A stretch of 64,000 nt of DNA from Bradyrhizobium septentrionale (GCF_011516645.4 NZ_CP088285.1:5164501-5228500), one strand, 5' to 3'; shown: positions 17,350-27,240, counted from the stretch's first letter. The notes: a model not told the origin generated them from the sequence alone. Numbers and translations: made by a program.

Positions 17350-17535
17350 GATCGCCAAAGCCTATCGCAACCTGAGGGCGCGCGAAAGCCGCCCCGGTAG
17401 GGCTTCTTCGCTATTGCCGATCGGTCGCAAATCAGGGAATCTGTCCGTGGGCTTGATAACCTGGACTAGTTATCTGGAACGCAAATTCATCACATTAGTT
17501 GAAGCTCGAATATCTACAGAGGAGAGAGCTCGTGG
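17350..17535. other. No recognisable gene
   Basis: Spacer before the IS630 element, probably target DNA related to the ISL3 remnant on the far side. Confidence 0.35.
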
Positions 17536-17564
17536 CTAGAGCGGTTTCCACTTGATATGGGTCA

Positions 17565-18190
17565 CTACGCGTATCCAGCATGTCGAAAGTAGTTGGCGCA
17601 CTGCTCGGGTGCAAATGTCTTGATGAGCTTGCCGATCAACTTCATCAGCGTTGTCACGGTGCGAGCGGCCCGCTTGCGCAGCGCCGTCTTCAGCTTTGAG
17701 AATGCCATTTCGATCGGATTGAGGTCCGGCGAGTAGGCCGGCAAATAGCGCACTTTGGCGCCGACCGTGTCGATCGCCTGGCGAACGCCGTCGATCTTGT
17801 GGGTGCGCAGGTTATCCATGAAGACGATATCGCGTTTGCGCAGCGTCGGCGCGAGGATCTGCTCAACATAAGCGAGGTACGATGGCCCATCCATTGCGCC
17901 GTCAATGACATAAGGCGCCGTCAGGCCATTGATGCGCAACGCGGCAACGAGCGTCAGCGTCTTCCAATGGCCGTGCGGCACGCTCGCAACGAGACGCTCG
18001 CCACGCGGTGAGCGGCCGCGATGTCGGACCATCTTGGTCGTAACCGCCGTCTCGTTGATGAAGACGAGGCGCGGCGCATCAAGTTTGGATTGCTCTACCT
18101 TCAGCTCGGCACGCGCTGCAGCGACATCAGGACGATCCTGTTCGGCGGCGTGCAGAGGTTTTTTGAACGTGATGTCGTGGCGTTCTTAGA
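17565..18190 (-). pseudogene. IS630 transposase, 3' part
   Basis: Minus-strand reading from the IS66 junction gives ERHDITFKKPLHAAEQDRPD, a catalytic region (LVFINETAVTTKM), MDNLRTHK (second Asp) and YSPDLNPIEMAFSKLK (Glu). The first position, normally the Asp of FIDET in this family, is Asn here, so the enzyme would be inactive even if uninterrupted. Confidence 0.88.
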
Positions 18191-18240
18191 GTAACCGTCC
18201 GGTGAGGGCCGCGGCATGATCGCGCGGTGCGGTCGCCCGA

Positions 18241-18834
18241 TCAGGCCGCAGACTGGACGGGGCTGTTCTTCCATTCCCAAGGCAGCAGCTCATTGAGCCG
18301 ACCTTGCGGGGTGCTGGCGATGCGGGCCAAGACGTCCGCCAGCCAGGCTTGCGGGTCGATGTCGTTGAGCTTTGCCGTCATGATCAGCGTCGCCATGATG
18401 GCGGCGCGGTCAGCGCCGCGTTCCGAGCCGGCGAATAGCCAGGACTTGCGGCCGAGAGCAAAACCGCGCAGCGCGCGCTCCGCCGCATTGTTTGTCAGGC
18501 AGATCCGCCCGTCATCGATGAAGCGAGTGAACCGATCCCAGCGGCGCAGCATGTAATCGATTGGCTTGGCGACCGATGAGGAGTTCGATAGCCGAGCACG
18601 CTGCTCGCGCAGCCACGCTTCCAGCACCGCCAGCAGGGGTGCGCTTTGCTCCTTGCGCACCCGCAGACGCTCTCCGGCACTTTGGCCGTTGATGCCGCGC
18701 TCAATATCGAACAGTGCATCGATGCGCTTGACCGCCTCCAGGGCAATCGGCGAGATCGCTGCGGCATTCTTGTCTCGCCTCGCATTGGCCGCGATGTCCG
18801 CCAGCTCGAAGAACTGCCGCCTGGCGTGGGCCCA
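18241..18834 (-). pseudogene. IS66 element 2 TnpC, 3' part
   Basis: Begins at the intron junction with WAHARRQFFELADIAAN, continues through IALEAVKRIDALFDIERGIN to the catalytic Glu region (LTNNAAERALRGFALGRKSW) and ends LLPWEWKNS. It is continuous with 20850-21897 if the intron is removed. Confidence 0.9.
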
Positions 18835-20849
18835 ACTTGCGTCAGGATAAGTCCTGGAAAGGAGGAAGAATGTGACCTGAAACCTTTCAACGTGACCCAG
18901 AGGGTTCGACGCCCTCGCGGCAAAGGCGGAGCCCGCCAGCCGGAAGCGAGTCTTGCATGGGTGACGGCAACGTCATTCGTGAAGCGTAGACAGCGGGTAC
19001 TGAAGCCCTGTGGCAGCCTCGAAATCATGGTCGTGCTGAAGCCTTCGCCGTGTTGGATCCGGGGGCAGCACTGGGAAAGCCGCTATGGTCAGGCTTACCG
19101 GTTCGGCCGGGGTCTCAGAGCAGGGCAAAGGTACGGGATGGGCCACCAGGAAACCTGAGAGGTCCCGTTTGTGTCCACATGAATCGGCCGGACAGGAGCA
19201 CCGGCCTGAACAATGCTCCGGGCCCGATGACCGACTTGGCGAACATCGGGAGCGCAGACGCGAACACGAAACACCAAGGCATGTGGAATCCCGAGGCGAA
19301 GACATAAGCTGACGGACATGCGCGGCGGGAAGTCGTAGCGGCTTCGTAGTACCGAGGAAGGCGGGGAACTGGGCTCACCGGGACCCGCTGGAGGGAAGGG
19401 AGCCGTCACGCGTTAAGACCCATTGACGAGAAACACGGGAGGGAACCCTGAGTCCCGCAAACCTGTCCACGAAACGACAATGGATAGCCGATCTGGCGAG
19501 GCAACATCCCGAGCGGGTGCTGACCGCGCTGCATCACCTGATCGACCGTGAATGGATGCTCGAGGCTTATCGTCTGACGCGCAAGGATGGCGCGCCCGGC
19601 GTCGACGGCATGATGGCGACGGACTATGAGGCGAACTTGGAGGTCAATCTTGATGATCTCCTGGCGCGCATCAAATCCGGCCGTTACATCGCGCCGCCGG
19701 TGCGACGGCACTACATCCCCAAGGCGGATGGCACGGAACGGCCGCTGGGCATCCCGACACTGGAAGACAAGGTGGCGCAGCGGGCGATTCTCCTGCTGCT
19801 AGAGCCGATCTACGAGACGGACTTCTTGCCGTGCTCGTACGGGTTCCGATCGGGACGATCGGCCCATGACGCCCTGCACGCTCTACGTACCGGGTTCATG
19901 GAACAAGGGCTGCGCTGGGTGGTGGACGTCGATATCTCGAAATACTTCGACACCATCGACCACGCACACTTGCGCCGATTCCTCGACCAGCGAGTCACGG
20001 ACGGTGTCGTCCGGAGGATGATTGATAAATGGCTGAAGGCGGGGGTGCTCGAAAAGGGCATCCTGCGCCGCACGACTGTTGGAACGCCCCAAGGCGGCGT
20101 GATCTCGCCACTGCTTGCAAACATCTACCTGCATTATGTGCTGGACGAATGGTTCGAGCAGGTGGCGCGACCGCGGCTCAAGGGGCGGTGCCAACTGGTT
20201 CGATACGCTGATGATGCGGTGATTGCCTTTGAGGACCACCTGTCCGGCAAGCGATTGCTGAACGTGTTGGCCAAGCGGCTTGATCGGTATGGGCTTCAAC
20301 TCCATCCGACCAAGACTCGCTTCGTAGACTTCCGGTTCAAACGCCCAGGCGGGCGTCATCCTGCGACGGCGGGGACCACGTTCAACTTCCTTGGCTTCAC
20401 CCACGTGTGGGGTCTGTCGAGGCAAGGCAAGAATGTCGTCCGTCAGATAACGGCAAAAGACCGTTACGCACGCGCGCTGGCTTCTGTGATGGAATGGTGT
20501 CGGCAAAACCTGCACTGTTCGTTCAGGGAGCAGCACGCCCATCTGTCACGGGTAATCCGGGGGCACTGCGCCTACTACGGCATCTCCGGAAACGGCCGAC
20601 GCATCAGATGGTACCACCACCAAGTCACGCGGATATGGAGGAAATGGCTCGCACGGCGTGGCCGCCACAGCAATCTGCCGTGGACGCGCTTCCGGGCCAT
20701 GCTCGCGCGATACCCACTGCCAACAGCCAAGATCGTCCACCAATATGCTGCCGTCTCGTGAGCGAAGCTTGCGCGTGAAGAACCGGATGCGGGTAATCCG
20801 CTCGTCCGGGTCTGTGAGGGGCGGGGATGGCAACACCCCCGCCTACTCG
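18835..20849 (+). mobile_element. Group II intron inserted antisense in tnpC
   Basis: The tnpC codons on either side join exactly (ALC / WAHARR) when this ~2015-bp segment is removed. The 5' region (from about TTGCGTCAGG) is rich in hairpins before the maturase gene; the 3' end has the hairpin GGCGGGGATGGCAACACCCC, typical of domain VI position. The maturase lies on the plus strand while tnpC is on the minus strand, so the intron cannot be spliced out of tnpC mRNA. Exact ends are uncertain by a few bases. Confidence 0.8.
19517..20761 (+). CDS. ltrA: Group II intron reverse transcriptase/maturase
   Basis: 414 residues. RT blocks in order: GAPGVDGMMATDYE, YIPKADGTERPLGIPTLEDK, YGFRSGRSAHDAL, DVDISKYFDTIDH, TPQGGVISPLLANIYLHY, the active-site RYADDAVIAF near residue 230, and a maturase region (FNFLGFTHVW, IRGHCAYYGISGN). 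There is no C-terminal HNH endonuclease, as in RmInt1-type rhizobial introns. No stop or frameshift, so it may be functional. Confidence 0.93.
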   Translation: MLTALHHLIDREWMLEAYRLTRKDGAPGVDGMMATDYEANLEVNLDDLLARIKSGRYIAPPVRRHYIPKADGTERPLGIPTLEDKVAQRAILLLLEPIYETDFLPCSYGFRSGRSAHDALHALRTGFMEQGLRWVVDVDISKYFDTIDHAHLRRFLDQRVTDGVVRRMIDKWLKAGVLEKGILRRTTVGTPQGGVISPLLANIYLHYVLDEWFEQVARPRLKGRCQLVRYADDAVIAFEDHLSGKRLLNVLAKRLDRYGLQLHPTKTRFVDFRFKRPGGRHPATAGTTFNFLGFTHVWGLSRQGKNVVRQITAKDRYARALASVMEWCRQNLHCSFREQHAHLSRVIRGHCAYYGISGNGRRIRWYHHQVTRIWRKWLARRGRHSNLPWTRFRAMLARYPLPTAKIVHQYAAVS

Positions 20850-21897
20850 GCAGAGTGCGGACATGATCGGCCCCTGCACGCGCGAGGCGTCATACAGCTC
20901 GTTGTAGCCGCTATAGGCATCGGCCTGCAGGATGCCGGAGAAGCTTTGAAGATGCCGTGTGGGATGCTCCTGCCGCCGGTCGCGCGAGGCGTAATAGAGC
21001 GCGGCCGGCGGCGCCCGCCCGCCAAACGGCCGATCGTCGCGAACGTAGGTCCAGATATGTCCCTTGACCGTCTGGCCCTTGGCCAGGATCGGCACCGTGG
21101 TGTCATCGCCATGCAGTCGCTCGGCGGAGAGGACGTGACGCTCGATCAGCCGATAGAGCGGCTGCAGGGCCGCCGCACAGGCGCCGACCTGGTCAGCCAG
21201 TGTCGACAGGCTCAGATCGATGCCCTCCCGGGCGTAGCGCTCGCTCTGCCGATTCAAGGGCTGATGCTGGCCGAACTTCTCGAACAGGATCATGGCCAGC
21301 AGGTTCGGCCCGGCAAAGCCGCGCGGCGTCACGTGGAAGGGGGCTGGCGGCTGGGTGATCGTCTCGCAGTCCCGGCACGAGAACTTCTCGCGCACCGTCT
21401 GGATCACCTTCCACTGCCGGGGAATGACCTCCAGCGTCTCGGTGATATCTTCGCCCAGCTTTGATAGCTTCGATGAGCCGCAGCAAGGGCAGCTCTGCGG
21501 TGCGGCGACTACGAACACGCTCGCGCGGCAAATGGTCGGGGAACGGTTTGCGCGACGGACGCTTGCGCTGGAAGGATTGCACCGTCTGCGCCCTGGCTGC
21601 CGCCCTCTCAGCCGCCAACTCGTCTTCGGTTGCGGTTGCTTCCAGCTCTTCGAGCTCAAGCTCCATCTGCTCCAAGAGCCGTGCCTTGCGCTCCGAGCGG
21701 CTGCCGTAAATCTGGCGACGCAGCTTCTCGATCTCGAGCTTGAGGTAACGGATCAGTGCCTCGGCCGCCTTCGCATTGGCAGCTTCCGCTTTAGCGTTCG
21801 CCGCAACCGCCTCCGCTTCCAGGCGCGCGGCGCGCTCCGCGAGGATCATCGCATGCGCAGCGGCAAGATCGGTCGGAAGCGATTCAGATGTGGTCAC
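20850..21897 (-). pseudogene. IS66 element 2 TnpC, 5' part, also frameshifted
   Basis: Starts MTTSESLPTDLAAAHAMILA with an Ala/Glu-rich coil, then IYGSRSERKARLLEQ. Near 21511 an extra base shifts the frame; the continuation CPCCGSSKLSKLGEDITETL, CRDCETITQP and HGDDTTVPIL reaches the intron at YDASRVQGPIMSALC. Confidence 0.88.
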
Positions 21898-21942
21898 GAT
21901 GATGATGGAATCACATCCATCACGATCCGCAAGCTCAAAGCC

Positions 21943-22290
21943 TCATCCGACCGATGCCGGTCGCCACGTCTCTTGTGGGTGCCGCCAGTCGATCCCGGAC
22001 AAGAGATAACCGAGCTGCGCCGATGAGATCGTCACCACACCCTCGGCCGGGCTCGGCCAGATGAAGCGGCCGCGCTCAAGGCGTTTTGTGAACAGGCAGG
22101 CGCCCTGGCCGTCATGCCAGATCACCTTCAGCAGGTTGCCGCGGCGACCGCGGAAGCAAAACAGGTGGCCGCCCAGCGGGTCGCGATGCAAGATCTCCTG
22201 AACCTGTAATGCCAGCGACGGAAAGCCCTTCCGCATGTCGGTATGGCCGGTCGCGAGCCATACCCGCACGCCGGCTGGCAACGGGATCAT
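21943..22290 (-). CDS. tnpB: IS66 element 2 TnpB
   Basis: 115 residues, intact, with [40 protein letters not shown] and [15 protein letters not shown]. Start overlaps the tnpA stop. Confidence 0.92.
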   Translation of the reverse strand: MIPLPAGVRVWLATGHTDMRKGFPSLALQVQEILHRDPLGGHLFCFRGRRGNLLKVIWHDGQGACLFTKRLERGRFIWPSPAEGVVTISSAQLGYLLSGIDWRHPQETWRPASVG

Positions 22291-22688
22291 CGCGGCCGTC
22301 CATCAGTCAGCGCCGCCACGACTGCGGTCAGCGTCGCCGCGTCAACCGCACCGGTGATCCGCATCCGAGCCCCGGCCGCGAACTCAATCTCGATCGCACC
22401 GCAGCTTCCCGAGGGCGCGGTCAACGGTTGCCGGTCTGGCGCAATGGAGACTGGCGCAAAACCGACCTCGTCATCCTGCCGCTGCATCGGCTCGGCCCCG
22501 CAAGCGAGGACACCGGTCCGCGCCTGCCGCCGCCAGGCCGTAACCAGATTGCGGTGAACGTCGTGTCGCCGAGCAACCTCGACAACACTGGCCCCAGGCG
22601 CCAGACTCTCCTCCACGATCCGAAGCTTCTCCGCACTCGTCCTCCGCCGTCGCCGCTCAGGACCGCACAGAACCGTAACCGTCGTCAC
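22287..22688 (-). CDS. tnpA: IS66 element 2 TnpA
   Basis: 133 residues. Helix-turn-helix region RRRTSAEKLRIVEESLAPGA and VARRHDVHRNLVTAWRRQAR; C-terminal IEIEFAAGARMRITGAVD. Intact length. Confidence 0.9.
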   Translation of the reverse strand: MTTVTVLCGPERRRRRTSAEKLRIVEESLAPGASVVEVARRHDVHRNLVTAWRRQARTGVLACGAEPMQRQDDEVGFAPVSIAPDRQPLTAPSGSCGAIEIEFAAGARMRITGAVDAATLTAVVAALTDGRPR

Positions 22689-22781
22689 GTTTGCTCATTT
22701 GTTTGCGAATTAATGCGCAAACCATCTCACGCTCGAACCCGATCCGGGAAGGCGGCCTCCACCGGAGGCGTACTTCTTAGA

Positions 22782-23092
22782 AGCGCCAGACCGAGGTCGT
22801 ACCGGTTTTCAGCCGCTTCTCGGACTTGAGCCGTGCGCTTATCTCCTCGAGCGTCAAGTCCGGCTCCGCTGCGACCAGATCAAGCAGCCATTGGCGATGC
22901 GCCTCGAGCGGCGAGCGACTGTGGCCCGTGCCGGGTAGTGCCGCTACACTGCCCGTCGTCACCCAGCGCTCAATCCAGCGGATTGCGGTCGAGGCGCCGA
23001 GACCGAGCACCCGCGCCGTTTCCCGTCTGCTCTCGCCGTCTTCGACGAGCGCGACCGCCCGCCCTGAGATCCTTCGAGTATCCCTTCGCCAT
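22782..23092 (-). pseudogene. IS630 transposase, 5' part
   Basis: From ATG 23092 (MAKGYSKDLR), one frame change near 23068, then AVALVEDGESRRETARVLGL, WIERWVTTGSVAALPG and LKTGTTSVWRF at the IS66 insertion point. It continues at 18190 as FERHDITF when the IS66 is removed. Confidence 0.85.
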
Positions 23093-23195
23093 CGCGCGAC
23101 CTCGCCATTTGCTTGTCAAAGCAACCCGAATCTGATTTGCGCGCCTCAGGGACCTCCTTATTTGTTCCGATTCACATCAACCGAAAACCGCTCTA

Positions 23196-23620
23196 GCCTG
23201 AAGGAGATCGAGCTTAGCGCGCCCGTACATCTGCCGTTTGACCAGCTTGAGTTTGGTGATCTGAGCTTCCACTTGGCCATTGGACCATGGTTGTGTGATA
23301 GCCGTGCACCGCGCCCTTATCTTTGGCGATGCCATTCGCGAACGAGCCAATGAGGCTCCGCTTGGATTCATCTATCCAAGGTTCGAGCTCGATCTCGCCC
23401 CTCTTTCTGATCATCGCGTGGAAGCGGCCAACGAGAGCGTGGGCATCGGCCAGCACATCCAGGGTGCTTTGACGTAATCGAGAACGGCCGTTGCAAGTGG
23501 CATCGAGCGCGGCACGCTCACAGGTGTGAGGGAGACGACAAGCGCTCTGCCTGTTTGTGAATCGACGCTGAACATTGACCCCGCAAGCGCGAAGTCAATC
23601 AAGCACTTGGGACGCCGATC
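23196..23620 (-). pseudogene. ISL3-family transposase C-terminal remnant
   Basis: Minus-strand frames give VLADAHALVGRFHAMIRKRG, ESKRSLIGSFANGIAKDKGA, then after a shift ITQPWSNGQVEAQITKLKLV and RQMYGRAKLDLLQA. The WSNGQVE...KLKLVKRQMYGRA signature is typical of ISL3 transposases. The IS630 element landed in its last codons (TA at 23194). Confidence 0.8.
23555..23585. repeat. 31-bp direct repeat, left copy
   Basis: Identical over 31 bases (starting TTGTGAATCGACGCTGAACA) to 27583-27613 in the same orientation. It resembles the terminal repeat style of rhizobial IS21-type elements, but no istA/istB is present. The two copies bracket the HlyD/GT2 operon. Confidence 0.7.
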
Positions 23621-23932
23621 GGCGTCCGGATTCCACGCCGATTCACAGTGTCTTCCGTCAGCGTCGAGCCTTGCAACCGCTTTACGAGAGCGCGCGGTTT
23701 CGTCGCACCCTAAGTAGAAACTGACTGTTGCAAACGTCTAGGTTGTTTGCAACCCTCGGCTTGGGCCTCAGAAACCCAAGATAGCATCAGTGGCCATCAA
23801 TGGGCCAGCGTATAACGCCCCCGTTCGGTGGGACGGTGCGCCTATGTCGAAGGGGCACCCCAAAAGCACATTGGCCGTTCAGGATTACGGTTTCTGAACC
23901 CCGCGCGCACTGACAGTTCAGGTCCGGTCATC
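23621..23932. other. No recognisable gene; upstream region of the HlyD/GT2 operon
   Basis: No convincing gene. It must hold the operon promoter if the operon is expressed, but no clear -35/-10 pair is evident. Confidence 0.35.
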
Positions 23933-25297
23933 ATGAATCAGGAACAGCAGAAGCCCGTTCCCGAAGATCATACGTCCGTCAGCAAGGACGAGGAATCGGG
24001 CGCACGGGGGTTGCAGCGCGATTTGCAGGACCGCTTGCAGCCGGCGGACGACGAGCCGGTCAGCGAGCCTGTCAATGATAGCGCCCCCCATCCCGAAGCG
24101 CCTGCAGGCTCGGGCCGGTGGGTTCGGCGCCTGCTCAAGGTCGGCATTGGCCTCGCCCTCGTCGCGATCTTCGGATGGCTGCCGCTGAAAGCCGTGCTGC
24201 AGACCTCGAGCGTCGAGGCCGTGGTCAATGCCAGGATCGTAACCCTGCGCTCGCCGATCGACGGCACCGTGAGTGCGAAGCCGCAGAGCTCCACGCAGCT
24301 CAGTGTGGTCCACGAAGGCGATACGATCCTTCATGTCGTCAACGCGCGCGGCGATCGGGTGCGGCTCGACGATCTCCGGCGGCAGATGTCCCGGATGGAG
24401 AATGAGCGCCCGAGTCTCGCCGCAAAGCTTGCGGCCGCCGAGACGTCGCAACAGGACCTCGCGCGCCAGGCGGCCCAGTTCCGCGACGGCCGCATCCTCC
24501 AGCTCGAGGCGCGGATCGCCGAAATCCAGACCGCGATCGAGGCCGCGGCCGCGCGACGGGAAGAAGCGACGGCGGCGGTTGAACGCGCCTCGTCGCTGGT
24601 CAAATCGGGCAGCGTCTCGACGGTCGAAATGGCCCGGCTGACGCGCGAGCAGGCGATCGCCCATCAGACCGAGATAGGCGCGCAGCGCCGGCTCGACGCC
24701 GCCAAGGTCGAACTCACCGCGGCAAGGAACGGCACCTATCTTGGCGACAGCTACAATGACCGGCCGAGTTCCGTGCAACGCGAAGAGGAGATGCGCCAGC
24801 GCGTCAGCGATCTGCGCGCCGATCTGGTGCATTCCGATGCGGAGATCGACTGGCTCACCCACGAGATTGCCTCGGAGCAATTGCACTACATCAACCGGGC
24901 GGAAGCCGACATCAAGGCGCCGGTCGCCGGACGCATCTGGGAGATGATGACGTCGCCGGGCGAGGACGTCAGGGCCGGGCAGCCCCTGCTCAAGCTGCTC
25001 GATTGCACCGGCGCAGTGGTCACCGCCAATGTCACCGAAGGCGTCTATAACCGCCTCAGGCTTGGTGAGCGGGCGAGCTTTGAGCCGAACGACGGCAGCG
25101 CTTCGATCAAGGGTGAGATCGCCAACCTCACCGGTGCATCGGGGGCGCCCGCGAACCTTGCGATCAATCCGGATGCACTGAACAAGGAACCGTACCGGGT
25201 GACGGTCTCGATGCCGGAGCTCGACACCACGGGCAAGGATTGCGCGGTCGGCCGAACCGGGCGGGTGGTGTTCAACACGGACGCGGCAAAGTCATGA
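23933..25297 (+). CDS. HlyD-family membrane fusion (periplasmic adaptor) protein
   Basis: 454 residues from ATG 23933. Acidic cytoplasmic N-terminus (~60 aa), one membrane helix (LLKVGIGLALVAIFGWLPL), a barrel-sandwich half-motif (RIVTLRSPIDGTVSAKPQ), a long coiled coil (about residues 125-305), then the second half (ADIKAPVAGRIWEMMTSPGE) and a beta-barrel region. Such adaptors bridge inner-membrane machines to the outer membrane; coupled to a GT2 synthase, as with Alg44-type partners, it is expected to guide a secreted polysaccharide. Its stop overlaps the next start (ATGA). No upstream Shine-Dalgarno stands out. Confidence 0.85.
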   Translation: MNQEQQKPVPEDHTSVSKDEESGARGLQRDLQDRLQPADDEPVSEPVNDSAPHPEAPAGSGRWVRRLLKVGIGLALVAIFGWLPLKAVLQTSSVEAVVNARIVTLRSPIDGTVSAKPQSSTQLSVVHEGDTILHVVNARGDRVRLDDLRRQMSRMENERPSLAAKLAAAETSQQDLARQAAQFRDGRILQLEARIAEIQTAIEAAAARREEATAAVERASSLVKSGSVSTVEMARLTREQAIAHQTEIGAQRRLDAAKVELTAARNGTYLGDSYNDRPSSVQREEEMRQRVSDLRADLVHSDAEIDWLTHEIASEQLHYINRAEADIKAPVAGRIWEMMTSPGEDVRAGQPLLKLLDCTGAVVTANVTEGVYNRLRLGERASFEPNDGSASIKGEIANLTGASGAPANLAINPDALNKEPYRVTVSMPELDTTGKDCAVGRTGRVVFNTDAAKS

Positions 25298-27240
25298 TGG
25301 CGGCATTCGTGCCCGGGCTGGTCGCCTTAGGCGCCTGCCTTGCGATCCTGCCGCTGCTCCGGCGCGAGCAGACGCTGGGGCGCGTCATGATGACCGGCAT
25401 ATCGTTCCTGCTGCTGTTGCACTACTTCGTCTGGCGGGTGACCCAGACCCTGCCGCCGTTGGGGCTCACCGCCGACGCGGTGGTCGGCTATCCCTTCGTG
25501 GCGGCCGAGGCGGCCTCGATGATCGCGGTGTGCCTTTCGCTGCTGTTCCTCAGCCGCACCATCGACCGCTCGCCCGCGGTCAATGCCATCCTGCGTCAAT
25601 CCAAGGCGTTGACGGATGCGCCGCGCGTCGACGTCTTCATCTGCACCTACAATGAAGAGAAGGCGATCCTCGAGCGCACCATCATCGGCGCCACCGGGCT
25701 GAACTATCCCGATTATCGCGTCTGGGTGCTCGACGACGGACGGCGGCTCTGGCTGCGCCGGCTCGCCCAGGAGCTCGGCTGCAACTATCTGACCCGTCCG
25801 GACAACCGCCATGCCAAGGCCGGCAACATCAATCATGCGCTCCAGCACGTTTCCGGGCTGCCGGACCGGCCGGAGTTCGTCTCGATCCTCGATGCGGATT
25901 TTGTCCCGATGCCGGACTTCCTAACGCGGGCGATGAGCCTGATGCAGGACGGCACCGTCGGCGTCGTGCAGACGCCGCAGCACTTCATCAATCCGGATCC
26001 GATCCAGACCAATCTCGCCGCAACCGACGTCTGGCCCGACGAACAGCGTTTCTTCTTCGACATCCTGATGCCGGCCAAGGACGCCTGGGGCACGGCATTT
26101 TGCTGCGGAACCTCATCGCTGATCCGCTTTTCCGGCCTGATGCAGATCGGCGGCTTTCCGACCGATTCGGTGACGGAGGATTATCTCGTCACGCTGCGCC
26201 TGAAGGAAAGGGGATTGCGCACGGTCTATCTCAACGAGCGCTTGACCATCGGTCTCGCGCCGGAGGGATTGAAGGAATACATCACCCAGCGCGGGCGCTG
26301 GTGTCTCGGCTTCATGCAGATCTTCAGGGGCCGCAGCGGGCCGTTCTCGCGGCAATCGAAGCTCGCCTTCATGGACCGGCTGTCGCTGGTCGACGCCTTC
26401 ATGAGCTGGGCGGCGCTCTATGGCACCAAGGTTTTCGGCCTCGTCGTGCCGTGGCTCTATCTGCTGTTCGGCATCAAGGCGGTTCACGCCGATCTGTTCG
26501 AGCTTCTGAAGTACTTCATGCCGTTCTATGTCTGGCACGCCTTCACCATGGCTTGGATCTCGCGCGGTCGCTCGCTCGCGATCATGACCGACGTGTCGCA
26601 ATGCATCGCAGCCCCCGCGGTCCTGAAGGCGGTCGTGATCGGCCTCGCCAAGCCGCAAGGCCACAAGTTCAAGGTGACGGCCAAGGGCGGTGACCGCGAT
26701 CGCCGCTTCATCGAGTGGCCGCTGCTGCGGCTCTATGGCAGCGCCTTGCTCATCACGCTGCTGGCGATCGCCTACGCATTCATCCTGCATGTGCGCGGCG
26801 ACAGCATCGCCTATGGGGGGCTGGCGCTGGCCTGGAGCCTCTATAATTGCGTCGTGCTCGCGATCGTGTGCTTCATTTGCATCGAGCAGCCGCGGCGTCG
26901 CAAGGCCGAGCGCTTCGAGCGTGACGAGCCGATCCTGATTCACGAAGGTACGGAGCCGCGGCTGGTCCGGATGGTCGACATTTCGATCTCGGGCGCGCGC
27001 TTCATCGATCCCGCCCCTCCCGCAATCGGCGCCTCGATCAAGTGCAATGTCTACGGACAGAACGTGGCCGCGCTCGTGGTCCGCCGCACCCGCGATGGCT
27101 TCGGCGTCCGCTTCGAGGACGCGGTTGCGACGCGGATCAATGTCGTGCGCGCATTCTATGCCGGCGAATATGTCCGCGCCTTCCGCAGTGTCCGCGCAGC
27201 GCCGGTCGGCAAGGCCCTGCTGATGCGGCTGTTCGGCTAG
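25294..27240 (+). CDS. GT2 family processive glycosyltransferase with C-terminal PilZ domain (BcsA/Alg8-like)
   Basis: 648 residues from ATG 25294. Three N-terminal membrane segments; then the synthase motifs in order: DVFICTYNEE, VLDDG (~146), ILDADF (~198), SVTEDY (~293) and QRGRW (~331), as in cellulose synthase. Several further membrane helices follow. The last ~110 residues form a PilZ domain (RMVDISISGARF with preceding Arg-rich RRRKAERFERD), which in BcsA binds cyclic di-GMP and relieves auto-inhibition. The polymer is not determinable: there is no bcsB/bcsZ, and pairing with an HlyD adaptor is unlike a standard bcs operon. Intact. Confidence 0.87.
   Translation: MMAAFVPGLVALGACLAILPLLRREQTLGRVMMTGISFLLLLHYFVWRVTQTLPPLGLTADAVVGYPFVAAEAASMIAVCLSLLFLSRTIDRSPAVNAILRQSKALTDAPRVDVFICTYNEEKAILERTIIGATGLNYPDYRVWVLDDGRRLWLRRLAQELGCNYLTRPDNRHAKAGNINHALQHVSGLPDRPEFVSILDADFVPMPDFLTRAMSLMQDGTVGVVQTPQHFINPDPIQTNLAATDVWPDEQRFFFDILMPAKDAWGTAFCCGTSSLIRFSGLMQIGGFPTDSVTEDYLVTLRLKERGLRTVYLNERLTIGLAPEGLKEYITQRGRWCLGFMQIFRGRSGPFSRQSKLAFMDRLSLVDAFMSWAALYGTKVFGLVVPWLYLLFGIKAVHADLFELLKYFMPFYVWHAFTMAWISRGRSLAIMTDVSQCIAAPAVLKAVVIGLAKPQGHKFKVTAKGGDRDRRFIEWPLLRLYGSALLITLLAIAYAFILHVRGDSIAYGGLALAWSLYNCVVLAIVCFICIEQPRRRKAERFERDEPILIHEGTEPRLVRMVDISISGARFIDPAPPAIGASIKCNVYGQNVAALVVRRTRDGFGVRFEDAVATRINVVRAFYAGEYVRAFRSVRAAPVGKALLMRLFG

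Larger units (their letters stand above)
18191..22773 (-). mobile_element. IS66-family element 2, itself split by a group II intron
   Basis: Inverted ends begin GTAACCGTCCGGTGAGGGCC (18191) and GTACGCCTCCGGTGGAGGCC (22773 inward). The flanking octamer TTCTTAGA is identical on both sides (18183-18190 and 22774-22781). Joining the flanks restores the IS630 transposase frame. Without the intron the element is about 2568 bp. Confidence 0.93.
17536..23195 (-). mobile_element. IS630-family element interrupted by IS66 element 2
   Basis: Ends read GAGCGGTTT on each strand (17538 and 23193), flanked by TA (17536-17537, 23194-23195), the IS630 target. With the nested IS66 and one 8-bp duplication removed, the element is about 1065 bp, normal for IS630. 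It lies at the end of an ISL3-type transposase remnant. Confidence 0.85.

Noticed and set aside
19517..20761. Reverse transcriptase as a possible retron or DGR
   Set aside because: The maturase region, intron-like flanks and exact interruption of tnpC show a group II intron; no msr/msd or template/variable repeat pair is seen.
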